Assembly (NCBI RefSeq): GCF_016925495.1
Contig: NZ_CP070491.1
Coordinates: forward strand, 248,001 to 312,000
DNA length: 64,000 bases
From: Methylococcus sp. EFPC2
GTDB lineage: Bacteria > Pseudomonadota > Gammaproteobacteria > Methylococcales > Methylococcaceae
Direction: 5' to 3'
The stretch's first letter is position 1; each line of letters opens with the position of its first letter. The position numbers were made by a program, and so were the translations under genes. Below are positions 42,615 through 50,232 of the stretch, piece by piece. The notes under the pieces are model-generated. The model had not been told where the DNA came from, did no database searches, and saw only the letters and a list, made by a program, of their open reading frames with translations.

Positions 42615-43868
42615 TCAACCGGGGCGCCGGAACAGGATGATCGAAGCGCCGATCTTCAAGCCGTCCAGATAATCCGCCCAGGCCTGCATCATCTTGCGGC
42701 GCTCGGGCAGGTGTTCGGCGTGGTTATACGCGGCCTTGATCTTGTTTCGCTCCGCGTGGGCAAGCTGGCGCTCGATCATGTCGGACGGCCAGCCCTGCTC
42801 ATGCAGCAAGGTTGACGCCATACCCCGGAAGCCGTGGGCAGTCATGGGCGTATCGCTGTCCGGCCCATAGCCCATACGCACTAGGGCGGCCCGCACGCTT
42901 TCCCGGCTCATGTGCTGGTCGCGATTGCGCACGCCGGGGAACACATAGCGGCGGCTTCCTGTGAGCGGGTGCAGGTCTCGCAAGATGACGACCGCTTGAG
43001 CCGACAGGGGGACGATATGGCGGCCTTTCATCTTCATGCGCTCGCCCGGGATGCGCCACTCTCCAGCATCCAGGTCGAATTCGTTCCACTCCGCAGCCGC
43101 CAGCTCCCCAGGCCTGAGGAAGACCAGCGGAGCCAGTCTCAGCGCCGCATGCACGATCGGCGATCCTGAATAGCCGTCAACGGCCCGCAGCAGTTCTCCC
43201 ACGGCCTTGGGATCCACGATGGTGGACCGGTGCTTGGTCTTGGCGGGCGGCAGGGCACCGATTAGGTCGGCGGTAGGGTCCCGTTCGGCCCGGCCGGTCG
43301 CGACGGCATAGCGAAATACCCGTCCGGCATCGCTGCGTATCCGTTGCGCCGTATCCAGACGGCCCCGCTCGACCGTTTTATTTAAAGCGGCCAGCAACTC
43401 GCGTGCTGTGATTTCGCCAACAGGCCTGGCACCGATCCAAGGGAAAAGCCCAGTTTCCAGCCGTTCCCTAATGTGGCGGTGCGTAGTTTCTACCCATTTG
43501 CCCCGGTTAATCGCCAGCCATTCGCGAGCGATGGTTTCAAAGCTATTTGCGGCCCGTTCGGCGCCGGCCGTTTTGGCGGCTTTCTTCTGAACGCCGGGGT
43601 CAATATCTTGGGCGAGAAGTTGCCGGGCTTCATCGCGCCTCGTGCGAGCAACGGCAAGGCTTACATCGGGATAGATGCCAAACGATAGGGTTTTCTGTTT
43701 CCCCCAGTGGCGGTAGTTCATGCGCCACAGCTTGCCGCCGTTGGGATTCACTAAGAGGTAAAGGCCTCGCTCGTCGGTTAGCTTGTAGGGCTTTTCGGCC
43801 GGCTTGGCCTTGCGGGCTTCAATGTCTTGCAGCATGGGCGTTCCCCTTGATTTGATGGTATCGGCCAT
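42615..43868 (-). CDS. int: P4-type tyrosine integrase
   Basis: A 417-residue integrase. The N-terminal arm-binding domain (DUF4102: KLTDERGLYLLVNPNGGKLW, FGIYPDVSLAVARTRRDEA) is followed by a core-binding domain and the catalytic domain. Catalytic residues are visible: Arg in VFLRPGELAAAEWNEFDL, His-Arg in TAHGFRGMASTLLHEQG, His in ERQLAHAERNKIKAAY and the nucleophile Tyr in AAYNHAEHLPER. It would insert the element into the 3' end of the adjacent tRNA-Leu gene. The start codon lies within a cluster of inverted repeats, suggesting autoregulation. Confidence 0.95.
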   Translation of the reverse strand: MADTIKSRGTPMLQDIEARKAKPAEKPYKLTDERGLYLLVNPNGGKLWRMNYRHWGKQKTLSFGIYPDVSLAVARTRRDEARQLLAQDIDPGVQKKAAKTAGAERAANSFETIAREWLAINRGKWVETTHRHIRERLETGLFPWIGARPVGEITARELLAALNKTVERGRLDTAQRIRSDAGRVFRYAVATGRAERDPTADLIGALPPAKTKHRSTIVDPKAVGELLRAVDGYSGSPIVHAALRLAPLVFLRPGELAAAEWNEFDLDAGEWRIPGERMKMKGRHIVPLSAQAVVILRDLHPLTGSRRYVFPGVRNRDQHMSRESVRAALVRMGYGPDSDTPMTAHGFRGMASTLLHEQGWPSDMIERQLAHAERNKIKAAYNHAEHLPERRKMMQAWADYLDGLKIGASIILFRRPG

Positions 43869-43914
43869 ACCATCAAGGCAGATACCAGCATAAGTACCAT
43901 CACGAATGATGGTA
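43853..43914. promoter_or_regulatory. Four TGATGGTA half-sites around the integrase start
   Basis: Two perfect palindromes flank the start: TGATGGTAT-n5-ATACCATCA at 43,853-43,875 (covering the int ATG) and TACCATCA-CGAA-TGATGGTA at 43,895-43,914. A further half-site, GATGGTATC, lies at 42,192. These may be operators for int or arm-type integrase-binding sites. Confidence 0.5.
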
Positions 43915-43946
43915 TTGGATGCTAGTCCATGGTGCTGAATGAGACA

Positions 43947-43983
43947 ATAAAAAACCCGCTAAGCCCTATGACTTGCGGGTTTT
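43947..43983 (-). terminator. Rho-independent terminator, probably for tRNA-Leu
   Basis: AAAACCCGC and GCGGGTTTT pair over 9 bp with a 15-nt loop; on the minus strand the stem is followed by TTTTTTATT. It lies just downstream of the tRNA. Confidence 0.7.
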
Positions 43984-44015
43984 GGTGTTGCTTGGTGTAG
44001 CTTGATATTGCTATT

Positions 44016-44035
44016 TGGTACCGAGGGCCGGAATC
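44016..44035. other. Predicted attachment site at tRNA 3' end (attL)
   Basis: P4-type integrases recombine at tRNA 3' ends; this one starts 148 bp from tRNA-Leu. A direct repeat of this segment would mark the far end. None was found by reading the window to the left. Confidence 0.4.
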
Positions 44036-44102
44036 GAACCGGCACGGAGTCACCCCCGTCAGATTTTGAGTCTGATGCGTCTACCAGTTTCGCCACCTCG
44101 GC
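44016..44102 (-). tRNA. tRNA-Leu (anticodon CAA)
   Basis: On the minus strand the 87-nt sequence begins GCCGAGGTGGCG and ends CCCTCGGTACCA, with the CCA end encoded. The anticodon arm is TCAGA-CTCAAAA-TCTGA, giving CAA (reads UUG). A long variable arm, expected for leucine, follows. The T-arm GGTTCGATTCC is canonical. Its 3' end faces the integrase, so the 3' segment is the likely attachment site of the element. Confidence 0.95.
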
Positions 44103-44506
44103 AGAGTCCGCGTATTCTAACGGCATTTTATTTGCGACGCTAGCCTTGTCGGATTACGCGTGCGTCCGAGGGTGCTTGCTTGAAGGGCGTACTTCCGCTA
44201 TGGCATGATTTACGCCGATTTGCACCCTGATTCCGGGTGTCATGCGGGCCGCTGTTCCGCGATATTCATCTGACGCCTTTAAGAATCCGAGGTGATGAGC
44301 ATGCCCGGCCGCAATCTTCTTTTCGTTCCCGGTTCTGCGATTTTCCCGGAATCCGTGCCCAGCGCCCATGGATGTGCCGTCCGAAAATAGGTGCCGCCCC
44401 AATTTTTCGTTCCTGGCCCAGCAGGAACGGGCGGACTTGACGAAGCTAGTCCGCATCCGCCGAACCGATAGAATTCGCAACCCGTACGAGTTTCGCCCAG
44501 CACCGC
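44103..44506. other. Upstream region of hprA without a supported gene
   Basis: No convincing coding frame or RNA. It is expected to contain the promoters for tRNA-Leu (minus) and the serine-cycle genes (plus). A weak inverted repeat, GCACCCTGATTCCGGGTGTC, lies at 44,221-44,240. Confidence 0.4.
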
Positions 44507-45478
44507 ATGAGTAAACCCAAAGTAATCGTCACGCGCCGTTGGCCGGCCGCCGTTGAGGCACGCTTGCGGGAATTGTTCGATGTCACGCTTAATGAAGCCG
44601 ATGTGCCGTTGAGCGCGGATCAGTTGAAAGACGCGCTGCGCCATCACGACGCGGTGCTGCCGACGGTGACCGATGCCTTGACTGCGGAGGTGCTGGGCGC
44701 GGAGCCCTTGCGCGCGCGCATGCTCGGCAACTTCGGCGTGGGTTACAACCATATCGATATCGAAGCGGCCATGGCGCGCGGGATCACCGTGACCAACACG
44801 CCAGACGTGCTCACCGACTGCACGGCGGACATCGCCGTGACCCTGATGCTTATGGTCGCGCGCCGGGCGGGAGAGGGCGAACGCGAAGTGCGCTCCGGCC
44901 ACTGGGCCGGCTGGCGTCCGACCCATCTGATCGGCACCAAGGTGACCGGCAAGACGCTGGGCTTGATCGGCTTCGGCCGCATCGCCCGCGCATTGGCGAA
45001 GAAGGCCCATTACGGCTTCGACATGCCGGTCATCTTCTACACCCCCCATCCGCCGGAGGACGAGGTCTGCCGCGATCTGGGCGCCAAGCCCTGCGCCAGC
45101 ATCGAAGAGGTGCTGAAGCAGGCCGATTTCGTTTCCCTGCATTGCCCCGGCAGCAAGGAAAACCGGCACCTCATCGATGCCGAGCGCCTGGCCTTGATGA
45201 AGCCTGGCGCTTTCCTGATCAACACGGCACGCGGCGACGTGGTGGACAACGACGCGCTGGTTCGGGCCTTGAAAAACAAAACCATTGCCGGCGCCGGTTT
45301 GGATGTCTACGAAGGCGAACCCCATGTGAATCCGGGCTTCCTGGAGCTGGAAAACGTCGTGCTGTTACCCCACATGGGGAGTTCCACGGAAGAAACACGC
45401 GCTGCGATGGGGCTGAGGGTGGTCGAAAACCTCAGCGCATACTTCGCCGGCCAAGTGCCGCGCGACAAGGTGGTATAA
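44507..45478 (+). CDS. hprA: Hydroxypyruvate reductase / D-glycerate dehydrogenase
   Basis: A 323-residue D-2-hydroxyacid dehydrogenase. The NAD site is GKTLGLIGFGRIARALAKKA near residue 150. Catalytic residues are visible: Arg in LINTARGDVVDNDAL, Glu in AGLDVYEGEPHVNPGF and His in VVLLPHMGSSTEETR. It reduces hydroxypyruvate to D-glycerate, the serine-cycle step before glycerate kinase, whose gene follows at once; serine-glyoxylate aminotransferase, which makes the hydroxypyruvate, comes third. That context favours hydroxypyruvate over other substrates. The gene is 10 bp before the kinase ATG, clearly one operon. Confidence 0.95.
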   Translation: MSKPKVIVTRRWPAAVEARLRELFDVTLNEADVPLSADQLKDALRHHDAVLPTVTDALTAEVLGAEPLRARMLGNFGVGYNHIDIEAAMARGITVTNTPDVLTDCTADIAVTLMLMVARRAGEGEREVRSGHWAGWRPTHLIGTKVTGKTLGLIGFGRIARALAKKAHYGFDMPVIFYTPHPPEDEVCRDLGAKPCASIEEVLKQADFVSLHCPGSKENRHLIDAERLALMKPGAFLINTARGDVVDNDALVRALKNKTIAGAGLDVYEGEPHVNPGFLELENVVLLPHMGSSTEETRAAMGLRVVENLSAYFAGQVPRDKVV

Positions 45479-45487
45479 GCCTTGACC

Positions 45488-46456
45488 ATGCAACTCGGCA
45501 TGCAAGCCTCGCTCTGGCCGACCGAGCAGTCGGTTCTGAGTGCGGACGACTACGCCGCCCTGGCCAACCGCCTGCGCCCGGCGCTGCTCGCCCGGATGCG
45601 GGAGCTGCAACTCGATGCGGGTTTGGCCGAGCCGCTCAAGCGCGTCTACATCCCATTGGCCGCCTGGGTCCATCGGCAAAAGCAAGAAGGCAGGGCTTTC
45701 GTTCTAGGCGTCAACGGCGCTCAGGGTTCGGGCAAGTCGACGCTGAGCGCATTGCTGTCGCTCATTCTGACGGAAGGTTATGGCTACAAGGTCGCCGGCT
45801 TTTCCATCGACGACATTTACAAGACCCGCGCCGAGCGCGAAAAACTGGGCCGCGAAGTACACCCCTTGCTGGTCACCCGCGGGGTGCCGGGCACCCACGA
45901 TGTCCAACTCGGCTTGGATACGCTGGCCGCGCTGGTCGATCCGGCGGGCTCATCCGTCGCGATACCAGCTTTCGACAAGGCACATGACGACCGCCTTCCG
46001 TCGAGCGAATGGTCCGTGCTGGCCGGTCCGGTCGACGTGGTGATTTTCGAGGGCTGGTGCGTGGGAGCGAAACCGCAGGACGATGCGGAATTGCAGTCCG
46101 CGCTCAATGAACTCGAAGCGCGGGAAGACGTCGACGGCGTCTGGCGCCGTTTTGTCAACGAGGAACTGAAAGGCGAATACGCCGAGCTGTTCGCCCGCCT
46201 GGACAGGCTGATCATGCTCAAGGTTCCGAACATGGAAAGCGTCTACGAATGGCGCAGCCTGCAGGAAGAAAAACTGGCCGCGACTATAGTGCCGTCCGGC
46301 CGACACCGTATCATGGACTCATCGGGTCTCAAGCGTTTCATCATGCACTACGAACGCCTGACCCGGCACATGCTAGCCGAAATGCCCGAACGTGCCGACC
46401 TGACCCTGTTCCTGGACGAACATCATCAATTCACCGCCATACACATCAACTCATAA
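45488..46456 (+). CDS. D-glycerate 3-kinase
   Basis: 322 residues from ATG 45,488 (a TTG two codons earlier is also open). The P-loop VLGVNGAQGSGKSTLSALLS sits near residue 78, and FSIDDIYKTRAEREKL, THDVQLGLDTLAAL and VIFEGWCVGAKPQDD match the GLYK/YggC P-loop kinase family. It phosphorylates D-glycerate to 3-phosphoglycerate (this family's product), in contrast to the 2-phosphoglycerate made by the GckA type in the classical serine cycle. It lies between hprA and the aminotransferase gene. The 3-product would feed gluconeogenesis and serine synthesis directly. Confidence 0.9.
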   Translation: MQLGMQASLWPTEQSVLSADDYAALANRLRPALLARMRELQLDAGLAEPLKRVYIPLAAWVHRQKQEGRAFVLGVNGAQGSGKSTLSALLSLILTEGYGYKVAGFSIDDIYKTRAEREKLGREVHPLLVTRGVPGTHDVQLGLDTLAALVDPAGSSVAIPAFDKAHDDRLPSSEWSVLAGPVDVVIFEGWCVGAKPQDDAELQSALNELEAREDVDGVWRRFVNEELKGEYAELFARLDRLIMLKVPNMESVYEWRSLQEEKLAATIVPSGRHRIMDSSGLKRFIMHYERLTRHMLAEMPERADLTLFLDEHHQFTAIHINS

Positions 46457-46463
46457 TCACGCT

Positions 46464-47654
46464 ATGACCATAACTTCATTTCACCCGCCCGTGAGAACCT
46501 TGATGGGACCGGGTCCTTCCGACGTACCCCCGCGCATCCTCGAAGCCCTGGCCCGCCCGACCATAGGCCACCTGGACCCGCTGTTCGTGGGCATGATGGA
46601 CGAGATGAAAGCGCTGCTCCAATACGCTTTCCAGACCAAGAACGAACTGACCCTGCCGGTTTCCGCACCCGGTTCCGCCGGCATGGAAACCGCTTTCGTC
46701 AACCTGATCTCGCCCGGCGACACCGTCATCGTCGCCATCAACGGCGTGTTCGGCGGACGTATGAAGGAGAATGTCGAGCGCGTCGGCGCCACGCCGGTGA
46801 TCGTGCAGGACGCCTGGGGCCAGCCGGTCGATCCGCAAAAGATCGAAGATGCGCTGAAGGCTAATCCCGGCGTTAAGGCGGTCGCCTTCGTGCAGGCCGA
46901 AACTTCCACCGGCGCCAATTCCGACGCGGAAACCATTGCCCGCCTGGCGCATGCGCACGGCGCGCTGGTCATCGTCGACGCGGTCACCTCGCTGGGCGGT
47001 TCGCCGCTCAAGGTCGACGAATGGGAGATCGACGCCGTTTATTCCGGCTCGCAGAAATGTTTGTCCTGCACGCCGGGGCTCTCGCCGGTCAGCTTCAGCG
47101 AGCGTGCCGTCGAAGTCATCAAGAACCGCAAGACCAAGGTGCAGAGCTGGTTCCTCGACCTCAGCCTGGTGATGAGCTACTGGGGCGGCGGCACCAAGCG
47201 CGCTTATCACCACACCGCGCCGATCAACGCCTTGTACGGCTTGCACGAAGCCCTGGTCATCCTGCAGGAGGAAGGTCTGGAGAACTCCTGGAAGCGCCAT
47301 AACGACCTGCATTTGGCCTTGCGCGCCGGCTTCGAGGCGCTGGGACTGAGCTACGTGGTGCCGGAAGGCTCCCGTTTGCCGCAGCTCAATGCCGTGACCA
47401 TTCCGGCCGGCGTGGACGATGCGCAAGTGCGCAGCACTCTGCTGAACCGTTACAACCTGGAAATCGGCGCGGGCCTGGGCGATCTGGCCGGCAAGATCTG
47501 GCGCTTCGGCCTGATGGGCCACAGCGCCACGGCGAAGAACGTGATCTTCGCGTTGAGCGCGCTGGAAGCCACGCTGACCGAGCTCAATGCGCCGATCGAA
47601 CGCGGCGTGGCCGTCGCGGCGGCGCAGAAAGTCCTGATCGAAAAGGGTTATTGA
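46464..47654 (+). CDS. sga: Serine--glyoxylate aminotransferase
   Basis: A 396-residue class V aminotransferase. Key stretches: LMGPGPSDVPPRILEAL at the N-terminus, VSAPGSAGMETAFVNLI, VDAVTSLGGSPLKVDEW (cofactor Asp) and YSGSQKCLSCTPGLSPVSF with the PLP-binding Lys. The motif SWFLDLSLVMSYW and YHHTAPINALYGLHEAL fit the serine-glyoxylate/alanine-glyoxylate group. It converts serine plus glyoxylate to hydroxypyruvate plus glycine. With hprA and glycerate kinase it forms the serine-to-phosphoglycerate arm of the serine cycle found in Methylococcus-like methanotrophs. Confidence 0.95.
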   Translation: MTITSFHPPVRTLMGPGPSDVPPRILEALARPTIGHLDPLFVGMMDEMKALLQYAFQTKNELTLPVSAPGSAGMETAFVNLISPGDTVIVAINGVFGGRMKENVERVGATPVIVQDAWGQPVDPQKIEDALKANPGVKAVAFVQAETSTGANSDAETIARLAHAHGALVIVDAVTSLGGSPLKVDEWEIDAVYSGSQKCLSCTPGLSPVSFSERAVEVIKNRKTKVQSWFLDLSLVMSYWGGGTKRAYHHTAPINALYGLHEALVILQEEGLENSWKRHNDLHLALRAGFEALGLSYVVPEGSRLPQLNAVTIPAGVDDAQVRSTLLNRYNLEIGAGLGDLAGKIWRFGLMGHSATAKNVIFALSALEATLTELNAPIERGVAVAAAQKVLIEKGY

Positions 47655-47715
47655 TCTTCGTTCGGACGGGGTGCGGGATGGCCGGTGGCCTCTTGCACCT
47701 CATGGATGAGGCGTG

Positions 47716-47744
47716 GGTGGAGCGGGCTTTAAGCCCGCTCTCAC
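47716..47744. repeat. Repetitive extragenic palindrome
   Basis: GAGCGGGCTT-T-AAGCCCGCTC has 10-bp perfect arms (47,720-47,740). A similar but longer-armed hairpin occurs at 49,150-49,204, so this is a dispersed intergenic repeat. Confidence 0.7.
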
Positions 47745-47830
47745 AAATCAGCTCTGCGCGCGAGGGAGCGCTTTCCGGCCTACGGCTCGTTCCAAGCCGC
47801 CCCATATAACCAAACCAGCGAGTCACAGTC

Positions 47831-48694
47831 TTGAGTCTACGCGACGCTCTCGTTTCCCTGCCGCAATACATCCTGCCGCATCATCCGCTATCCCGCGTGA
47901 TGCACCATCTCACCCGCTGCGAAAACCGGCTGTGGAAAGATGCTTTCATCCGCAACATCATCCGGATATACGGAGTGGACATGAGCGAGGCCCTGGAGCC
48001 TGATCCAGACGCCTACCCCAGCTTCAATGCCTTCTTCACCCGGCCGCTCAAGCCGGACGCACGGCCGCTGTCGGCGGAGCCCGGTGCCTTGCTATGCCCT
48101 GCCGACGGCGCGATCAGCCAGATCGGCCGGATCGCCGACGATAGCCTGATCCAGGCCAAGGGCAAGAGCTTCAGCGCCACCGAATTGCTGGGCGGCGATC
48201 CGGCGCGCGGCGAGCTATTTCGCGACGGCCATTTCGCCACCATTTATCTGTCTCCGCGCGATTATCACCGCCTGCACATGCCGCTGACCGGCACCCTGCG
48301 GGAGATGGTCCACGTGCCCGGGCGCTTGTTCAGCGTCAATGCGGCGACTACGCGTTTCGTGCCCAATCTGTTCGCCCGCAACGAACGCGTCGTCGCCGTG
48401 TTCGACACCGAGGTCGGTCCCATGGCCCTGGTGCTGGTCGGCGCCATATTCGTGGCCAGCATCGAGACCGTCTGGCACGGTGTGGTCACGCCCCCCACAG
48501 CGTCACAAATCCGCACCTGGGTATACAGCGAAGACGCGCCCCGCCTGGAAAAGGGCGCCGAAATGGGCCGCTTCAACATGGGCTCCACCATCGTCGTCCT
48601 GTTCGGCAAGGATGCTGTGGACTGGGGAAAAGACTTGGGGGAGGGTGACAAGGTGCGCATGGGACAAGCCTTGGGCTACCGCCACACGGTGTAA
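47831..48694 (+). CDS. psd: Phosphatidylserine decarboxylase proenzyme
   Basis: 287 residues from TTG 47,831, giving the family start SLRDALVSLPQYILPHHPLS. Motifs: TRCENRLWKDAFIRNII, SFNAFFTRPLKP, LCPADGAISQIGRI (Asp of the protease-like triad), YLSPRDYHRLHMP (His), and FNMGSTIVVLF near residue 255, where GST is the self-cleavage site that makes the pyruvoyl cofactor (usually LGST; here Met precedes). It converts phosphatidylserine to phosphatidylethanolamine in the inner membrane. No ATG suits the conserved N-terminus, which supports the TTG start. Confidence 0.93.
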   Translation: MSLRDALVSLPQYILPHHPLSRVMHHLTRCENRLWKDAFIRNIIRIYGVDMSEALEPDPDAYPSFNAFFTRPLKPDARPLSAEPGALLCPADGAISQIGRIADDSLIQAKGKSFSATELLGGDPARGELFRDGHFATIYLSPRDYHRLHMPLTGTLREMVHVPGRLFSVNAATTRFVPNLFARNERVVAVFDTEVGPMALVLVGAIFVASIETVWHGVVTPPTASQIRTWVYSEDAPRLEKGAEMGRFNMGSTIVVLFGKDAVDWGKDLGEGDKVRMGQALGYRHTV

Positions 48695-48728
48695 CCCCCA
48701 ACCGGCCGTAACAACGAGAGGTAACGAC

Positions 48729-49112
48729 ATGCCGACCAAGAAAACCAGTCCCGATCTGAACAAGCTCGACCGCGTCGTCGCCGAAGCCCGCCGCGACCGG
48801 GAAGAGCGTGAGCGAGGCTATCGCGAACGCGCGCTCAAGATGTATCCCTGGGTGTGTGGCCGTTGCGCCCGCGAGTTCACCCTCGCGAATGTGCGCGAGC
48901 TCACCGTGCACCACCGCGATCACAACCACGACAATAACCCGGCCGACGGCAGCAACTGGGAGTTGCTGTGTCTCTACTGCCATGACAATGAGCATCAGCG
49001 CTATCTCACGGCCGACCTTACGGCCAAGGACAAGGCCGGCGCGCGGCAGGACGGCAATACCACCTTCAAGGCGTTCGCCGGTCTGGGCGACCTGCTCAAA
49101 GGCGGCAAATAA
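48729..49112 (+). CDS. yajD: HNH-family protein YajD
   Basis: 127 residues from ATG 48,729, preceded by an AGAGG site. A basic helical N-terminus ([20 protein letters not shown]) leads into a zinc-binding HNH fold: [28 protein letters not shown] and [17 protein letters not shown], the order and spacing of E. coli YajD. The HNH motif suggests nuclease activity, but the biological role of YajD is unknown. It lies downstream of psd. Confidence 0.9.
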   Translation: MPTKKTSPDLNKLDRVVAEARRDREERERGYRERALKMYPWVCGRCAREFTLANVRELTVHHRDHNHDNNPADGSNWELLCLYCHDNEHQRYLTADLTAKDKAGARQDGNTTFKAFAGLGDLLKGGK

Positions 49113-49145
49113 TCGCGGTTCGCGACTCTCCGGCGGAGCGATTAT

Positions 49146-49205
49146 CGGTGGGAGCGGGCTCAGCCCACGATCGAGCGCCCCGTCGCGAACTGAAGCCCGC
49201 TTCCA
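49146..49205. repeat. Long-armed extragenic hairpin
   Basis: GGAGCGGGCTCAG at 49,151-49,163 pairs with CTGAAGCCCGCTTCC at 49,190-49,204 with few mismatches, around a ~26-nt loop. It is related to the repeat at 47,716. Confidence 0.6.
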
Positions 49206-49231
49206 TACCAGCCCCCTGGGTCCAAGCAAGC

Positions 49232-49645
49232 ATGCTCAGCATCTCCAATCAGGTCGCCATTCCTCTTGCCGAGATCGAGTTGACGGCGATACGCGCGCAG
49301 GGTGCTGGCGGACAGAATGTCAACAAGGTTTCTTCCGCGGTTCACCTGCGCTTCGACATCCGCGCATCCTCGCTGCCGGAGTTCTACAAGGAAAAATTGC
49401 TGCAACTGAGCGATCAACGCATCTCGGGCGACGGTTGCGTGGTCATCAAGGCGCAGCAGCATCGCAGCCAGGAGGTGAATCGAGCCGATGCCCTGGAACG
49501 CCTGCATTCTTTGGTCAAAAGCGTGGGTGCGACGCGCAAGGCCCGCAAAGCCACCAAGCCCACCCGCAGTTCGCAGAAAAGGCGGCTGGGCAGCAAGAGC
49601 AAGCACGGGCAACTCAAAGCCTTGCGCAGTCGGCCTCCCGACTAG
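49232..49645 (+). CDS. arfB: Alternative ribosome-rescue factor ArfB (peptidyl-tRNA hydrolase)
   Basis: 137 residues from ATG 49,232 (the frame is open further upstream into the hairpin repeat but without a ribosome site). Catalytic loop [20 protein letters not shown] contains the GGQ motif. The C-terminal tail is very basic ([20 protein letters not shown], then [13 protein letters not shown]) and would enter the mRNA channel of a stalled ribosome. It releases the nascent chain from non-stop complexes. Confidence 0.94.
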   Translation: MLSISNQVAIPLAEIELTAIRAQGAGGQNVNKVSSAVHLRFDIRASSLPEFYKEKLLQLSDQRISGDGCVVIKAQQHRSQEVNRADALERLHSLVKSVGATRKARKATKPTRSSQKRRLGSKSKHGQLKALRSRPPD

Positions 49646-50232
49646 CGCATCCTGCGGACTTTGAAATTGCCTGACCGCCGATGCTGGAAATCAGCCTAAA
49701 TCGGTCACCTTGCTCCGGCATCATCGATCGTTGTTTACGGCTAGAATTCACAGTCTCATCTATTATAGGTAAATCGCTGTCAGAAAATTTTACAGCCTGA
49801 AGGGCTGAGACCACTCGGCTTTGGAACTCGGCCGGTCGCCCCTGCCACCGGGCCACGTTATTGTTATTAAGAGTGAAAAAATAGTTATCTGCAACATCCC
49901 TCTCCCGCCGGGAGATGGATGAGTAATTATAAAAAATCAATAGCTTGTGATTTTATCTCTCATGCTGGATGTGGGCTAATACAGGTTTTTCTTAAGGAGG
50001 TGCTGGGTTAGCCGACCATCCCGGTCGATAGGACTGAACGTTACTACCTCATGGCCGATCAGGGCGACAGCGCGGTGCGAGGTCAAATAAATAAGGATGT
50101 GTAATCTTTTTATGCCTCCCCGTTTCCCGCCAGGTTACCAGCGGGCGCGCCGTGTCCAGCCGATGAGGTTATAGGATTCGAGCACGCAGCCTATAATTTC
50201 AAGCCTTTAGACTGCTAGTTAAGGAAGCCCAA
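49646..50232. other. Intergenic region without a supported gene
   Basis: Frames here lack family features. It contains a small inverted repeat, CCGACCATCCCGGTCG, at 50,013-50,028. It presumably holds the promoter of the membrane methyltransferase-like gene; the stretch is lower in GC than its neighbours. Confidence 0.4.

Noticed and set aside
44237-44440. Short gene before hprA
   Set aside because: Arg/Pro-rich chance frame; the stretch is the expected promoter region.
49614-49940. Small minus-strand gene after arfB
   Set aside because: It overlaps the end of arfB and lacks a ribosome site or recognisable motif.
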